Origin: Phycisphaerales bacterium
GTDB taxonomy: Bacteria > Planctomycetota > Phycisphaerae > Tepidisphaerales > Tepidisphaeraceae
Direction: 5' to 3'
Length of the DNA: 64,000 nt
Assembly (NCBI GenBank): GCA_020847375.1
Contig: JADLCB010000029.1
Location: forward strand, 1-64,000
Each line of letters starts with the position of its first letter. The stretch's first letter is position 1. The notes under the pieces are model-generated. The model did no database searches. It saw only the letters and a program-made list of their open reading frames with translations, and had not been told where the DNA came from. Position numbers and translations under genes: made by a program. This document shows positions 42,835 through 52,278 of this stretch, one piece after another.

Positions 42835-45774
42835 ATGACAACCACGATTCTGCGTACCGGCACTGCCATGACAACGACTTCTGCTGGCCAATATCTGGCT
42901 GAACCCCAGCCATTTGTGCGCCGTCACATCGGCCCGGATTCATCCGATCAGCAGGTAATGCTGAAAACCATCGGCTGTGATTCGCTGGACCAACTCATTG
43001 ATCAGACCATCCCGCCTGATATTCGCTTGAAACAACCATTGAAACTTCCCGCGCCGCGCAGCGAGCACGATGTGTTGCGCGATCTGGGCGCGCTGGCCGG
43101 ACAAAACCAGATCTATCGTTCTTTCATCGGCCAGGGTTATTACGGCACGATCACTCCAGCGGTAATCCTGCGCAATGTGCTGGAAAACCCCGGTTGGTAC
43201 ACCCAGTACACACCTTATCAAGCCGAGATCAGCCAGGGGCGGCTGGAAGCACTGCTCAATTTTCAGACGATGATCGCCGAACTGACCGCCCTGCCACTGG
43301 CCAGCGCCAGCCTGCTCGATGAAGCCACCGCCGCCGCCGAAGCCATGGCCATGTGCAAAGCCATTGCCGGTGAAGGAAAAAACCGGCTGATTGTCGATGC
43401 CAACACCCACCCGCAGACCATCGCCGTCATGCAGACCCGGGCGCATAGCCAGGGTATTACCCTGGAAATCTGTCGGCGACCCAACATCACGGAGCTGGAA
43501 CTGCCCGACGACCTGTTCGGCGTGCTGATTCAGCAGCCCGGCAGTGACGGAAAGCTGATTCCTGAAGAGGAACTGGAAAAATTTGTGGCCCGTGCCCACG
43601 AGCGCGGGGTGCTGATCATCGTTGCCACCGATCTGCTGGCGCTGACCCTGATGAAACCGCCGGGTGAATGGGGCGCTGACATCGCCATCGGTTCAGCCCA
43701 GCGTTTTGGCACGCCCATGGGTTTTGGCGGGCCACACGCGGCATTCATGGCAACACACGATCAACACGTCCGACGTATGCCCGGCCGGCTGGTGGGCGTT
43801 TCCAAGGATGTACACGGTGAACCGGCTTTGCGCCTGGCGGTTCAGACGCGCGAACAGCACATACGCCGGGAAAAAGCCACCAGCAATATCTGCACCGCCC
43901 AGGTTCTGCCGGCCATTCTGGCCAGCATGTACGCCGTTTATCACGGGCCGCAGGGTCTCAAACGAATCGCCCGTCGTGTGCATACCCTGACCCTGGGACT
44001 GGCGGCGGGTCTGCAGCGTCTGGGGCACAACATCGACCACAGTGCTTTTTTCGATACCCTTCGTGTGCGCCCCAATGGGCTGGATGCGCAAATCTGCCTC
44101 CGCGCCGCGCTTACCTCGGGGATCAACTTGCGCGATTTTGGCGATGGTTCAATCGGTATCAGCCTCGATGAAACCACCACGCTGCGCGAAGTCGAGTTGC
44201 TGCTGGAAAGTTTCGCCGGTGGCAGCACGTTCATGCTCAATGTCGAAGAGCTGGCTCAGGCAGCCATCAACGACAACCAGTCCGCCATCGTGCGGCGTCA
44301 ATCGCCCTTCCTTCAGCATCCTGTCTTTAATCGTTACCACAGTGAAACAGAGATGCTGCGCTATATTTTCAAACTGATGAGCCGTGATTTGTCATTGGCG
44401 CAAAGCATGATCCCGCTGGGTTCGTGCACCATGAAGCTCAACGCCACCACGGAAATGATCCCGATCACCTGGCCGGGCTTTGCTGATCTGCATCCCCTGG
44501 CACCGCAGGAGCAGACGCGCGGTTATCAGCAGCTCTTTGCCCAGTTGGAAAAATGGCTGGCAGCCATCACCGGTCTGCGCCGCGTCTGGCTGCAACCCAA
44601 CGCCGGTTCGCAAGGTGAATACGCGGGTCTGCTGGTCATTCGCGCCTACCATGCCGCCTGTAATCAGTCGCAGCGCAACATCTGTCTCATCCCCACCAGC
44701 GCACACGGAACCAATCCCGCCAGCGCTGTCATCGCCGGGCTGAAGGTTGTCGCGGTCAAATGCGACGTGCACGGCAATATCGATGTAGCGGACTTGCGCG
44801 CCCGTGCGGCTGAACACGCAGACCATCTGGCGTGCCTGATGATCACCTACCCCAGCACGCATGGCGTGTTTGAACTTCCCGTGCGCGAAATCTGCCAGAT
44901 CATCCACGACCACGGCGGGCAGGTTTACATGGACGGCGCGAATATGAACGCTCAGGTCGGCATGACCAGCCCGGGTACGATCGGAGCTGATGTCTGCCAC
45001 CTCAACCTGCACAAAACGTTCTGCATTCCCCACGGTGGTGGCGGCCCGGGAGTGGGGCCAATTGCCGTGGCGGAACATCTGGCTCGGTTTCTCCCATCGG
45101 ATCACGCCGGTAATTCCACCAGCGGCCCGGCAGCCTTGATCGGGCCGGTCAGCGCCGCAGCCTACGGCAGCGCCTCGATATTGCCCATTTCCTGGGCTTA
45201 TATCGCCATGATGGGCGCCAGCGGACTGACCCAAGCCTCTGAGCTTGCCATACTCAACGCCAACTACATGGCACAACGCTTGCGCAAGCATTATGAGATT
45301 CTGTTCACCGGCAACAATGGTCGCTGCGCTCATGAGTTCATCATCGATTGTCGTGCCTTTGAAAAATCAGCCGGTGTCAAGGTGGAAGACATCGCCAAGC
45401 GCCTGATCGATTACGGTTTCCATGCCCCCACCATGAGCTTCCCCGTGCCCGGCACGCTGATGATCGAACCAACGGAATCTGAATCCAAGCGCGAGCTGGA
45501 CCGCTTTTGCGATGCGATGATTTCCATTCGGAAAGAAATTGCCGATCTGGAACAGGGACACAGTGATCGCTCGGATAATTTGCTGATCAATGCGCCGCAT
45601 ACCGCGCGGCATGTCAGCAGCGACCAGTGGGCGCATCCCTACTCGCGCCAGGCGGCAGCATTTCCCGCCCCCTGGCTGGAAGATTTCAAATTCTGGCCGC
45701 ATGTCGGTCGGGTGGACAACCCCTGGGGTGATCGCAACCTCGTCTGCTCCTGTCCGCCGATGTCAGAAAACTGA
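42835..45774 (+). CDS. gcvP: Glycine dehydrogenase (decarboxylating), single-chain P-protein
   Basis: 979 residues from ATG with AGGA nine bases before; two other in-frame ATGs flank it. The P-protein releases CO2 from glycine and loads the aminomethyl group on lipoyl H-protein. [15 protein letters not shown] marks the start of the first half. The pyridoxal phosphate lysine is in [18 protein letters not shown] (about residue 727). The length and both halves in one chain identify the alpha2-type enzyme. No gcvT or gcvH is adjacent, and no glycine riboswitch was recognised upstream. Confidence 0.97.
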   Translation: MTTTILRTGTAMTTTSAGQYLAEPQPFVRRHIGPDSSDQQVMLKTIGCDSLDQLIDQTIPPDIRLKQPLKLPAPRSEHDVLRDLGALAGQNQIYRSFIGQGYYGTITPAVILRNVLENPGWYTQYTPYQAEISQGRLEALLNFQTMIAELTALPLASASLLDEATAAAEAMAMCKAIAGEGKNRLIVDANTHPQTIAVMQTRAHSQGITLEICRRPNITELELPDDLFGVLIQQPGSDGKLIPEEELEKFVARAHERGVLIIVATDLLALTLMKPPGEWGADIAIGSAQRFGTPMGFGGPHAAFMATHDQHVRRMPGRLVGVSKDVHGEPALRLAVQTREQHIRREKATSNICTAQVLPAILASMYAVYHGPQGLKRIARRVHTLTLGLAAGLQRLGHNIDHSAFFDTLRVRPNGLDAQICLRAALTSGINLRDFGDGSIGISLDETTTLREVELLLESFAGGSTFMLNVEELAQAAINDNQSAIVRRQSPFLQHPVFNRYHSETEMLRYIFKLMSRDLSLAQSMIPLGSCTMKLNATTEMIPITWPGFADLHPLAPQEQTRGYQQLFAQLEKWLAAITGLRRVWLQPNAGSQGEYAGLLVIRAYHAACNQSQRNICLIPTSAHGTNPASAVIAGLKVVAVKCDVHGNIDVADLRARAAEHADHLACLMITYPSTHGVFELPVREICQIIHDHGGQVYMDGANMNAQVGMTSPGTIGADVCHLNLHKTFCIPHGGGGPGVGPIAVAEHLARFLPSDHAGNSTSGPAALIGPVSAAAYGSASILPISWAYIAMMGASGLTQASELAILNANYMAQRLRKHYEILFTGNNGRCAHEFIIDCRAFEKSAGVKVEDIAKRLIDYGFHAPTMSFPVPGTLMIEPTESESKRELDRFCDAMISIRKEIADLEQGHSDRSDNLLINAPHTARHVSSDQWAHPYSRQAAAFPAPWLEDFKFWPHVGRVDNPWGDRNLVCSCPPMSEN

Positions 45775-45799
45775 TGCGGTTAACCGGCCGTTGGCGCAT

Positions 45800-45841
45800 A
45801 AAAAAAATCGCCTGCTGCAATCAAAGCTGATGCAGCAAGCG
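45800..45841 (-). terminator. Strong intrinsic terminator ending the candidate RNA
   Basis: Read leftward: CGCTTGCTGCA and TGCAGCAGGCG pair (11 positions, one mismatch) around an 11-base loop, followed by ATTTTTTTT. It can also act on read-through from the SAM hydrolase gene, but the hydrolase stop is almost 400 bases away. Confidence 0.85.
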
Positions 45842-46092
45842 GTTAAGACGGTGGTTCCGCAGATGCCGTTGGAGGCGGTTTGGATCAAACCCTTATAAAA
45901 AGGTGGTGATAGTCTTATGGGAAAAACTGGTTTTCCCGTTCTCGAACCACTGGCTTCCTGTCTCTGTCGCCAGCCCTTACCAGCACTGCCGACAACTGCA
46001 GGCCTGTCAGTCGCTCGAGCGACTACCCCAAGGGGTTAGACCTATCGGTTCGACCAATTCAAGCTTCCTGTCGAACACCGCAGAACAACCGT
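45801..46092 (-). ncRNA. Candidate structured noncoding RNA of unknown family
   Basis: No protein gene fits this gap. Read leftward, the RNA would begin ACGGUUGUUC, and this decamer pairs with GGAACCACCGU 230 bases later (9 of 10 pairs), closing the molecule. Inside are a hairpin GUUCGAC/GUCGAAC (arms 46070-46076 and 46048-46054), ACCCC-UU-GGGGU (46025-46036), a 16-base perfect palindrome AGTCGCTCGAGCGACT (46009-46024), UGUCG/CGACA, GUUC/GAAC and GGGAAAA/UUUUCCC (45919-45937). The motif GACAGGAAGC occurs twice. A promoter sits exactly upstream and a strong terminator downstream. The 5' motif UUCGACAGG recalls tmRNA, but there is no T-arm, tag frame or CCA. RNase P, 6S and SRP signatures are also missing. 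Confidence 0.55.
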
Positions 46093-46098
46093 GAAATT

Positions 46099-46127
46099 AT
46101 CCTATCAACCCATCGCCAAAGGGGCAA
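46099..46127 (-). promoter_or_regulatory. Promoter of the candidate RNA
   Basis: Read leftward: TTGCCC, 17 bases, TAGGAT. The predicted start seven bases on falls on the first base of the closing stem of the candidate RNA, which supports both calls. Confidence 0.5.
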
Positions 46128-46221
46128 CCGCTTTTTGGATCACACACCTGTCATCTGCTCTTGTGTTCTTGTTTCCTTCGGCTGACCGAGGATCACAGCC
46201 GCCAGTTAATCGTTTGCACCC

Positions 46222-46989
46222 TCACCCAAGCCGCACCCGGTCGCCAATTCCAATACCCAGCGCGTTGGCTGCGCTGCCGCCGCGCACGGCAATTTCCAGT
46301 AGATTGCTGCTACCCACCAGTGCCAGCGCCTCTCCGATTTCAACGTCCGCATACGTGCGTCGCACCGGCCCGACCAACTGGTCTTTTACCGCAACCAGTT
46401 GCCCCGACAAACTGTCCGCCAGGATATTCGTCGTACAGTTTCCAAAATGATCGATATGGATCACCTGACCTTCGCGAGTCTGGGCTGGGTTGACCAGATC
46501 GATGTCGAGCAATCGTGGTTCGATCGGGCCACTGGTTAGCTGTTCCCACGGCTGACCGCCAGCCAGCATCCCCGCCACCGGCGCCATAATATCCCGGCCA
46601 TGAAAAGTGTTGCTGTATTGCGGCGGACGCCACGACAAGACCCGTGCAGTGCAACGATAGCGCCGCCAGACCCAGGTAATTAAACCATTGTCGGGACAGA
46701 CAATCAGTTGATTATTCACCTGCACAACCAGCAAACGGCGATCCGTCCCCACCCCCGGATCGACCACTGCGACATGCACCGTCGCCGGCATGAGCGCAAC
46801 CACCGCCCTTTCCAAAACAAACGCGCCAGCCAATATGTCGGCTGGCGCAATGGCATGGGTCACATCAATCAGCGTAGCACCGGAGCAATGCGCCAGTGCC
46901 GCTGCTTTCATCACAGCCACATAATGATCTGTTGTGCCAAAATCACTGGTAAAAGTTATGATTGCGCCAGATCGACTCATCAGCGCCAT
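46222..46989 (-). CDS. SAM hydrolase (SAM hydroxide adenosyltransferase, DUF62 family)
   Basis: 255 residues; the start is fixed by GGAGG eight bases upstream. Family motifs: ITFTSDFGTTDHYVAVMK, VDPGVGTDRRLL, CPDNGLITWV and a C-terminal beta-barrel with DHFGNCTTNI. Relatives split SAM to adenosine and methionine with hydroxide, and a few are halogenases. The DHFGN asparagine and the absence of the halogenase loop favour hydrolase. Function in the cell is unclear. It is separated from the next feature on this strand by the candidate RNA. Confidence 0.92.
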   Translation of the reverse strand: MALMSRSGAIITFTSDFGTTDHYVAVMKAAALAHCSGATLIDVTHAIAPADILAGAFVLERAVVALMPATVHVAVVDPGVGTDRRLLVVQVNNQLIVCPDNGLITWVWRRYRCTARVLSWRPPQYSNTFHGRDIMAPVAGMLAGGQPWEQLTSGPIEPRLLDIDLVNPAQTREGQVIHIDHFGNCTTNILADSLSGQLVAVKDQLVGPVRRTYADVEIGEALALVGSSNLLEIAVRGGSAANALGIGIGDRVRLG

Positions 46990-47097
46990 CGTATCGCCTC
47001 CAACCGAGCCTGACCAAGGAAAACCCGCCATCGATTATCCATCGAAAGCACAATTACGAGGTGTTCAATCACGGCAGGAATGTCCGATAACTAAGCT

Positions 47098-47499
47098 ATG
47101 GCCTGTTTTTTCTGTTCCCCAGCGCTCACACTCAGCCCGATCTTCAAGACGCTTTCCCGTGCTGCTGCCAAATCCGCCAAAGCCCAGATGCGTAAAACAG
47201 GCCTGCTGCGCACCACGCCCGACATTGATCTGCGCAAATCGGTTTGCCACCAATGCCCCATGCGGAAAGTTTACGCAGGTGTATCGTATTGTGGCTCGCC
47301 GCTATTGCGTAAAATCAACCGTGATCCGGTGCAGGAGGGCTGCGGTTGTCCCATCGATGACAAAGCCGCCGATCCGAGAGAACATTGCCCCATCACGTAT
47401 CAGTTCAATGCGGCCACTGGCGCAAGCGATGGTTGTAATTGTCGGTGGTGCAGCGCTGCAGCGAGCCAAAATAAATCAAACCCTGCCGTTCATCTTTGA
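47098..47499 (+). CDS. Small cysteine-rich protein, function unknown
   Basis: 133 residues. The middle shows an ordered cysteine pattern, CHQCPMRK, VSYCGSP, EGCGCP, EHCP, then CNCRWC, spaced like a metal-binding module. The N-terminal 45 residues are Ala/Lys-rich. The pattern of Cys with Pro/Gly neighbours makes a chance frame unlikely, but no family is recognised and the C-terminal 25 residues look less conserved. No clear ribosome-binding site is visible. Confidence 0.55.
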   Translation: MACFFCSPALTLSPIFKTLSRAAAKSAKAQMRKTGLLRTTPDIDLRKSVCHQCPMRKVYAGVSYCGSPLLRKINRDPVQEGCGCPIDDKAADPREHCPITYQFNAATGASDGCNCRWCSAAASQNKSNPAVHL

Positions 47500-47752
47500 T
47501 TTGCTGCCACCGATTGTCACGTCTTGCGCCAAAGCGCGCAATCAATTTCTGCATCGCCTGAGGCTGAACAGGCAGAGTTTTTGACCATTTACAACAATTT
47601 ATCCCCTTGGCGTGTTGAAGAAATTGCCGGAGAACTATAGAATCCCTAGTTTACCATTCGAGCGGGCGTTCCGCGCGATTTTACATGGTTTTGGGGCACT
47701 CAGCACGGCGTGGATGCTGACGCCTTTTACGGGCCACGCATAACAAGGAACA

Positions 47753-47774
47753 GGTCGGATGTAACTATCCGGCC
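47753..47774 (+). promoter_or_regulatory. Hairpin in the rpsA leader
   Basis: GGTCGGAT-gtaact-ATCCGGCC forms a perfect 8-bp stem (one GU) ending 11 bases before the rpsA ATG. The intervening bases contain no Shine-Dalgarno sequence. In E. coli the rpsA leader also lacks one and is folded for S1 autoregulation, so the same may apply here. Confidence 0.5.
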
Positions 47775-47785
47775 GCAACAGAATA

Positions 47786-49549
47786 ATGGTCGATTACAAT
47801 CTAATTCATAGTCTCGGCAGTGTGGACAGCGACGTCGATGCGGCGGTCGCCCGTGCTCTGGGAGGAGCGGCTGATGACATCAGCCAGTTGGTTAAGGAAG
47901 ATCAGGTTCAAAACATCACGCCGGGGGCGATTGTCAAAGGGCGCATCAGTGCCAAGCAAGGTGATGATTTTATCGTCGAGCTGGGAGGCAAAAGCGAAGG
48001 AATCCTCGAAAAAAACGAGTTTGATGAACCGGAAAATGTTCAGCTCGGTGATGAAGTCCAGGTTCAGGTCGAAGAGGCTGAGAGCGACAGCGGCCAGTTG
48101 AAGATCAGCAAGCGCAAAGCCGATCGCATCATCAACTGGGATAACATCATGAAGACGCGGTCGGAAAACGACCCCGTCACCGGCAAGGTCACCAAGAAGA
48201 TCAAAGGCGGTCTGCTGGTGGACATTGGCGTACCAGTCTTCCTGCCAGCCAGCCAGGTCGATATCCGCCGTCCGGGCGAAATCAGCGACTGGATCGGCCG
48301 GGAGATTGAGGCGGTTATCCTCAAGATTGACGAGGAACGTCGTAATATCGTCATCAGCCGCCGCAAACTGATCGAACAGCAACGCGAAGCGCTGAAGAAG
48401 AAGACGATGGACATGCTCAGCATTGGCCAGATCGTCAAGGGTGTGGTCAAGAACATCGCTGACTTCGGTGCGTTCATCGATCTGGGCGGCGTTGATGGCC
48501 TGTTGCATATCACCGACATGAGCTGGGGCCGTATCAATCACCCCAGCGACCTCCTCAAGATCGATCAGGAGCTGGAAATTCAGGTTCTGTCAATCGACAA
48601 GGAAAAGGAAAAAATCGCCCTGGGCTTGAAGCAGAAAGAAGCCAGCCCGTGGGAAAATATCGAATCCAAGTACGCTGTGGGAACGGTGCACGAAGCCGAG
48701 GTGGTCAACATCATGAGCTACGGCGCGTTCTGCAAGCTGGAGGAAGGCGTCGAAGGTCTGGTGCATATTTCGGAAATGTCCTGGACCAAGCGCATCAATC
48801 ACCCCAGCGAAGTGGTCAGCCAGAACCAGAAGGTTCAGGTCAAGGTACTGGAGATCAACAAGGACAAACAGGAAATCAGCCTGGGCATGAAGCAGGTCCA
48901 GGAAAATCCCTGGGAACGTGTGGCGGAAAAATACCCGACCGGCAGCGTGGTCGAGGGCAAGATTCGCAACATCGCCAACTACGGCGCGTTTGTCGAGATC
49001 GAAGAAGGTATCGACGGGTTGCTGCATGTGTCGGATCTGTCGTGGACGAAAAAGATCGGCCATCCTTCGGAGATGCTCAAGAAAGGCGATACCGTTCGCG
49101 CTGTGGTGCTGAGTGTCGATCAGGACAAGACACGCATCGCCCTGGGCATGAAGCAGCTTCAGGAAGATCCGTGGGTCACCGTGATTCCGGAAAACTATCG
49201 TCCGGGCATGGTCGTCAAGGGCGTCGTCACCAAGATTGCCAACTTCGGCGTGTTTGTCGAACTGGAACCGGGTCTGGAAGGGCTTTTGCACATCAGCGAA
49301 ATCTCCGACCAGAAGATCGAAAAGCCCGAAGATCAGCTTAAGGTCAATCAGGAGGTTGAAGTTAAAATCCTTCGGGTTGACGGCGACGAACGCAAGATCG
49401 GCTTGTCGCTCAAGCGTGCCCAGTGGGCGGCTGAAGAGGAAGCCCGCGAAGAAGCCCGCAAGGAGCGGTCGGTCAAGCGTGGATTGCGTGGCGGTCTGGA
49501 AGGTGGCGAAAGCATCACCGGCCTGGGCGATTTGCGGCTGGAAGATTAA
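47786..49549 (+). CDS. rpsA: Ribosomal protein bS1
   Basis: 587 residues. It has six S1 RNA-binding domains; the later four are near-identical in design (IVKGVVKNIADFGAFIDLGG and similar, each ending in a DKEKEKIALGLKQ-type strand). The first two, about 45-190, are the divergent ribosome-anchoring pair. S1 unfolds and docks mRNA on the 30S subunit. The tail is Arg/Glu-rich then Gly-rich. Length is close to the Gram-negative six-domain form (about 557). Confidence 0.96.
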   Translation: MVDYNLIHSLGSVDSDVDAAVARALGGAADDISQLVKEDQVQNITPGAIVKGRISAKQGDDFIVELGGKSEGILEKNEFDEPENVQLGDEVQVQVEEAESDSGQLKISKRKADRIINWDNIMKTRSENDPVTGKVTKKIKGGLLVDIGVPVFLPASQVDIRRPGEISDWIGREIEAVILKIDEERRNIVISRRKLIEQQREALKKKTMDMLSIGQIVKGVVKNIADFGAFIDLGGVDGLLHITDMSWGRINHPSDLLKIDQELEIQVLSIDKEKEKIALGLKQKEASPWENIESKYAVGTVHEAEVVNIMSYGAFCKLEEGVEGLVHISEMSWTKRINHPSEVVSQNQKVQVKVLEINKDKQEISLGMKQVQENPWERVAEKYPTGSVVEGKIRNIANYGAFVEIEEGIDGLLHVSDLSWTKKIGHPSEMLKKGDTVRAVVLSVDQDKTRIALGMKQLQEDPWVTVIPENYRPGMVVKGVVTKIANFGVFVELEPGLEGLLHISEISDQKIEKPEDQLKVNQEVEVKILRVDGDERKIGLSLKRAQWAAEEEAREEARKERSVKRGLRGGLEGGESITGLGDLRLED

Positions 49550-49590
49550 CCATCGCGCCGGTCAATTCGTCCTTTATTGAACCTTTTTCC

Positions 49591-49629
49591 GTGGCTTGTC
49601 CTGCTGGTGCAGGGCAAGCCACTTTTTTT
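49591..49629 (+). terminator. Intrinsic terminator of rpsA
   Basis: Stem GTGGCTTG/CAAGCCAC extended by CCTG/CAGG around a six-base loop, followed by seven T residues. It begins about 40 bases after the rpsA stop codon. Confidence 0.95.
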
Positions 49630-49751
49630 GGGATGGTTACTCTTAATCGCCTTATTCGTCATTGATTGCGTGATGTCATCCTGCATCACCAACACTGATG
49701 CAGCAATCAATGATCAATGCGCCCTACGATTTGAAGTATGCGATCCGGGCG

Positions 49752-50612
49752 TCAGGGTAGAGTGACGAACTTGGTGATGCGGTCCACCACTTCTTCCATC
49801 GTGTATTCATGATCAAGCGACAAGGGGACATACACACCCTGGTTGTGATCCGAAGCAATGATGAGATGGCGTTTGCCGTTGATGGCGTAACCCATATCCT
49901 GAGGCTGGTGACCGGTGATGATCAGGCGGGCCTCCACGTTGGCAGCAAAAATCTCGCTGCCCTGCGGGGTGATTCCGCGGCCCCAGATCAACTGATAGAC
50001 CGGCCCGGTGCGGCGCTGGTAATCCTTACCCTCCAGCGGGCGATCGAAAACGGTGTAATCGAACAGGTCAACCTGCGCTTCGCTGGGCAGGCTGTGAGAA
50101 AAAAACAGACCATTTTCAGCACGCACTGCCAGGGGAAACGATAGCAGAAATTCGCTGATGGTGGCGCAAACCAACTCCGCCTGATCGCCAAAATCACGGC
50201 GAACGCCTGCGGTAAATGCCTCGCAGACACTCAAGCCCGCCTTCATGATCCCTTCGCCATAAATCTGCGCCAGATCATGATTAGCCAGAAGAAAATGCAC
50301 CTGGGCTGGATAGTCCCCTTTCAGCTCCGCCGCCTGAGCCAGCATCTGCCAGGAATCTTCCGCCCCATTGCTGTCATAATGATCCCCGTGGATCAACTCA
50401 TGCAGCACCAGATGCCGCTGCGGATTGTTCGCCAGATCCGCTGCACGAACCAGTTTTTCAAAATTACGGCGATGATCATGAATATCACCGGTCATCCAGA
50501 CTTCGCCCTGTTCCGGCAGGGTGATCGTCTGCATCATCCGCAACGAACAGACCTGGTTTTCCTCCGCGGCAACGCGCAGTATTTCCACGACTTGGCTGGC
50601 ATCGGCTTTCAT
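49752..50612 (-). CDS. Metallophosphoesterase family protein
   Basis: 286 residues from MKADASQVVEIL; a longer frame upstream lacks family similarity. The dimetal motifs are GDIHDHRRN, LIHGDHYD (where GD-NH is usual), LLANHDLAQ and a C-terminal ITGHQPQDMGY. This is a calcineurin-like phosphoesterase, probably cytoplasmic; the substrate is unknown. It is divergent from mqnE, with about 200 bases between starts. Confidence 0.85.
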   Translation of the reverse strand: MKADASQVVEILRVAAEENQVCSLRMMQTITLPEQGEVWMTGDIHDHRRNFEKLVRAADLANNPQRHLVLHELIHGDHYDSNGAEDSWQMLAQAAELKGDYPAQVHFLLANHDLAQIYGEGIMKAGLSVCEAFTAGVRRDFGDQAELVCATISEFLLSFPLAVRAENGLFFSHSLPSEAQVDLFDYTVFDRPLEGKDYQRRTGPVYQLIWGRGITPQGSEIFAANVEARLIITGHQPQDMGYAINGKRHLIIASDHNQGVYVPLSLDHEYTMEEVVDRITKFVTLP

Positions 50613-50813
50613 AATTAGCGAGCCGGATTCTACGAACAAAGGCCTGAAAATGCCATTATGGCTCTTGCAAATAACGGATCTGAAATCTGCTCCTGCCCCC
50701 CCATCGTCACACATCATCTGGCGGACGCCTCAAGCCGGTTGATTCGTGCGGATGATTTTCAAATTCCGCGAAAATCCGTGAATCATCAGATCATTCCTCC
50801 TATACTTGCCGCA

Positions 50814-52130
50814 ATGCCCCAAGATGTACCGCATGTCGCTGATCCAGCACTTTATCCTGTGCGCGATCGCGTTCTGGCTGGCCAGTCACTGACTCTGGAC
50901 GATGGTCTGGCGCTGTACGCTTCGCGCGATCTGCATGGTATCGGCCGACTGGCTCATCATGTGCGCACGCGCCTGCACGGGCCGAAGGTTTATTACAACC
51001 GCAATCGTCATATCAACTACACCAACGTCTGCGCCCTGAGCTGTAAGTTCTGCAGCTTTCACCGCAAACGCGGCGAAGAAGGCGCTTACGAAATGCCCGT
51101 TGACCAGGTTGTCCATATCGCCCAAGGCGCAGCCGCCAGCGGCGCTACTGAAGTGCATATTGTCGGCGGTCTGCATCCATGGCGCAAGTTCGATTATTAC
51201 CTGGACATGCTGCGCGGTATCCGCCAAGCCTGTCCGCAACTTCACCTCAAGGCGTTCACCGCCATCGAGATCGTCCATTTCACCCGTATCGCCCGGTTGA
51301 GTATTGCTGAGGTTCTGGTGGCCTTGCGTGACGCGGGACTTGGCTCGTTGCCCGGCGGTGGTGCCGAAATTTTTGATGAACGTGTCCACGCTGAAGCATT
51401 CAAGGGGAAGGTCGGTGCCAATAAGTGGTTTGAGGTTCACCGCACCGCCCATGCCCTGGGTATTCCGTCCAATGTCACCATGCTCTACGGCCATGTCGAA
51501 ACAATTCCCGAGCGCGTCAAACATCTGATCGCACTGCGGCAGTTGCAGGCCGAGAGCCTGGCCAACATGTCCCTGCCGGTTCAGTCATGCCAGTTGCCCG
51601 ATACGTTCGTCGGCGCAAAGTCCACGGATGATTTGTCCACCCATGACAGCAACCGCAGGAGCAATAGCTACAGCATCCCGCTGAACAGCGCCGCCGTACC
51701 TGTCAACACCACCACGCGCTCCGCCTTTAACTGCGTTGTTCCACTGTCATTTATCCCCGAAGGATCGGAGCTGGGGTATCTGCCGCGCAATACCGGTTTG
51801 GGTGATTTGAAAACACTGGCCATCACACGGTTAATGGTGGACAACATCCCGCACATCAAGGCATTCTGGATCATGCAGGGGATTCACCTGGCCCAGCTCG
51901 CCCTTGACTGGGGCTGCGATGATCTGGATGGCACGGTGGTCTGGTATGACATTACCAAGCGCAAGGAGCATGAAGGTAATCATCAAGAGCTGCATTTGGC
52001 GGATATCCACCGCGTTGCCCGCGAAGCCGGCAAGGTTGCGATTGAACGTGATACGCTCTACCGTCAGGTTCGGCGCGATCCTGCCACCGATCAACTCATC
52101 AGCTACGATGAGCTGGTCACCAGCGCCTGA
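50814..52130 (+). CDS. mqnE: Aminofutalosine synthase (radical SAM)
   Basis: 438 residues from MPQDVPHVADPAL. The radical SAM cysteines are CALSCKFC (about 68-75). The family signature IVGGLHPWRKFDYYLDMLRGI, KAFTAIEIVHF, LPGGGAEIF, SNVTMLYGHVET, NIPHIKAFWIM and late ERDTLYRQV are those of MqnE, which makes aminofutalosine in the futalosine route to menaquinone. MqnC shares much of this fold but not the GGGAEIF/AFWIM set. Between LANMSLPVQ and VVPLSFIPEGSE lies a stretch of about 45 Ser/Thr/Asn-rich residues without a counterpart in the family as I remember it. No other mqn genes are present. Confidence 0.9.
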   Translation: MPQDVPHVADPALYPVRDRVLAGQSLTLDDGLALYASRDLHGIGRLAHHVRTRLHGPKVYYNRNRHINYTNVCALSCKFCSFHRKRGEEGAYEMPVDQVVHIAQGAAASGATEVHIVGGLHPWRKFDYYLDMLRGIRQACPQLHLKAFTAIEIVHFTRIARLSIAEVLVALRDAGLGSLPGGGAEIFDERVHAEAFKGKVGANKWFEVHRTAHALGIPSNVTMLYGHVETIPERVKHLIALRQLQAESLANMSLPVQSCQLPDTFVGAKSTDDLSTHDSNRRSNSYSIPLNSAAVPVNTTTRSAFNCVVPLSFIPEGSELGYLPRNTGLGDLKTLAITRLMVDNIPHIKAFWIMQGIHLAQLALDWGCDDLDGTVVWYDITKRKEHEGNHQELHLADIHRVAREAGKVAIERDTLYRQVRRDPATDQLISYDELVTSA

Positions 52131-52278
52131 ACCGCTCATTGCCTGTTGATTGATGAACGACGCCGACCACCGACCAACCGCATCGCGCGTGATGCGAATC
52201 TTCAGCGCACGCTCCTGCCATTTTATGATGGCCCGATCATGGAATTTTTTCATCGTCGCGCGTATTCTGCGGGAAATT

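Noticed and set aside
45801-46092. The unassigned RNA region as a tmRNA or tRNA gene
   Set aside because: The 5' UUCGACAGG and a GGTTCGAGAAC segment look suggestive, but no T-arm with an acceptor and CCA end, no tag reading frame ending in ALAA, and no cloverleaf can be drawn.
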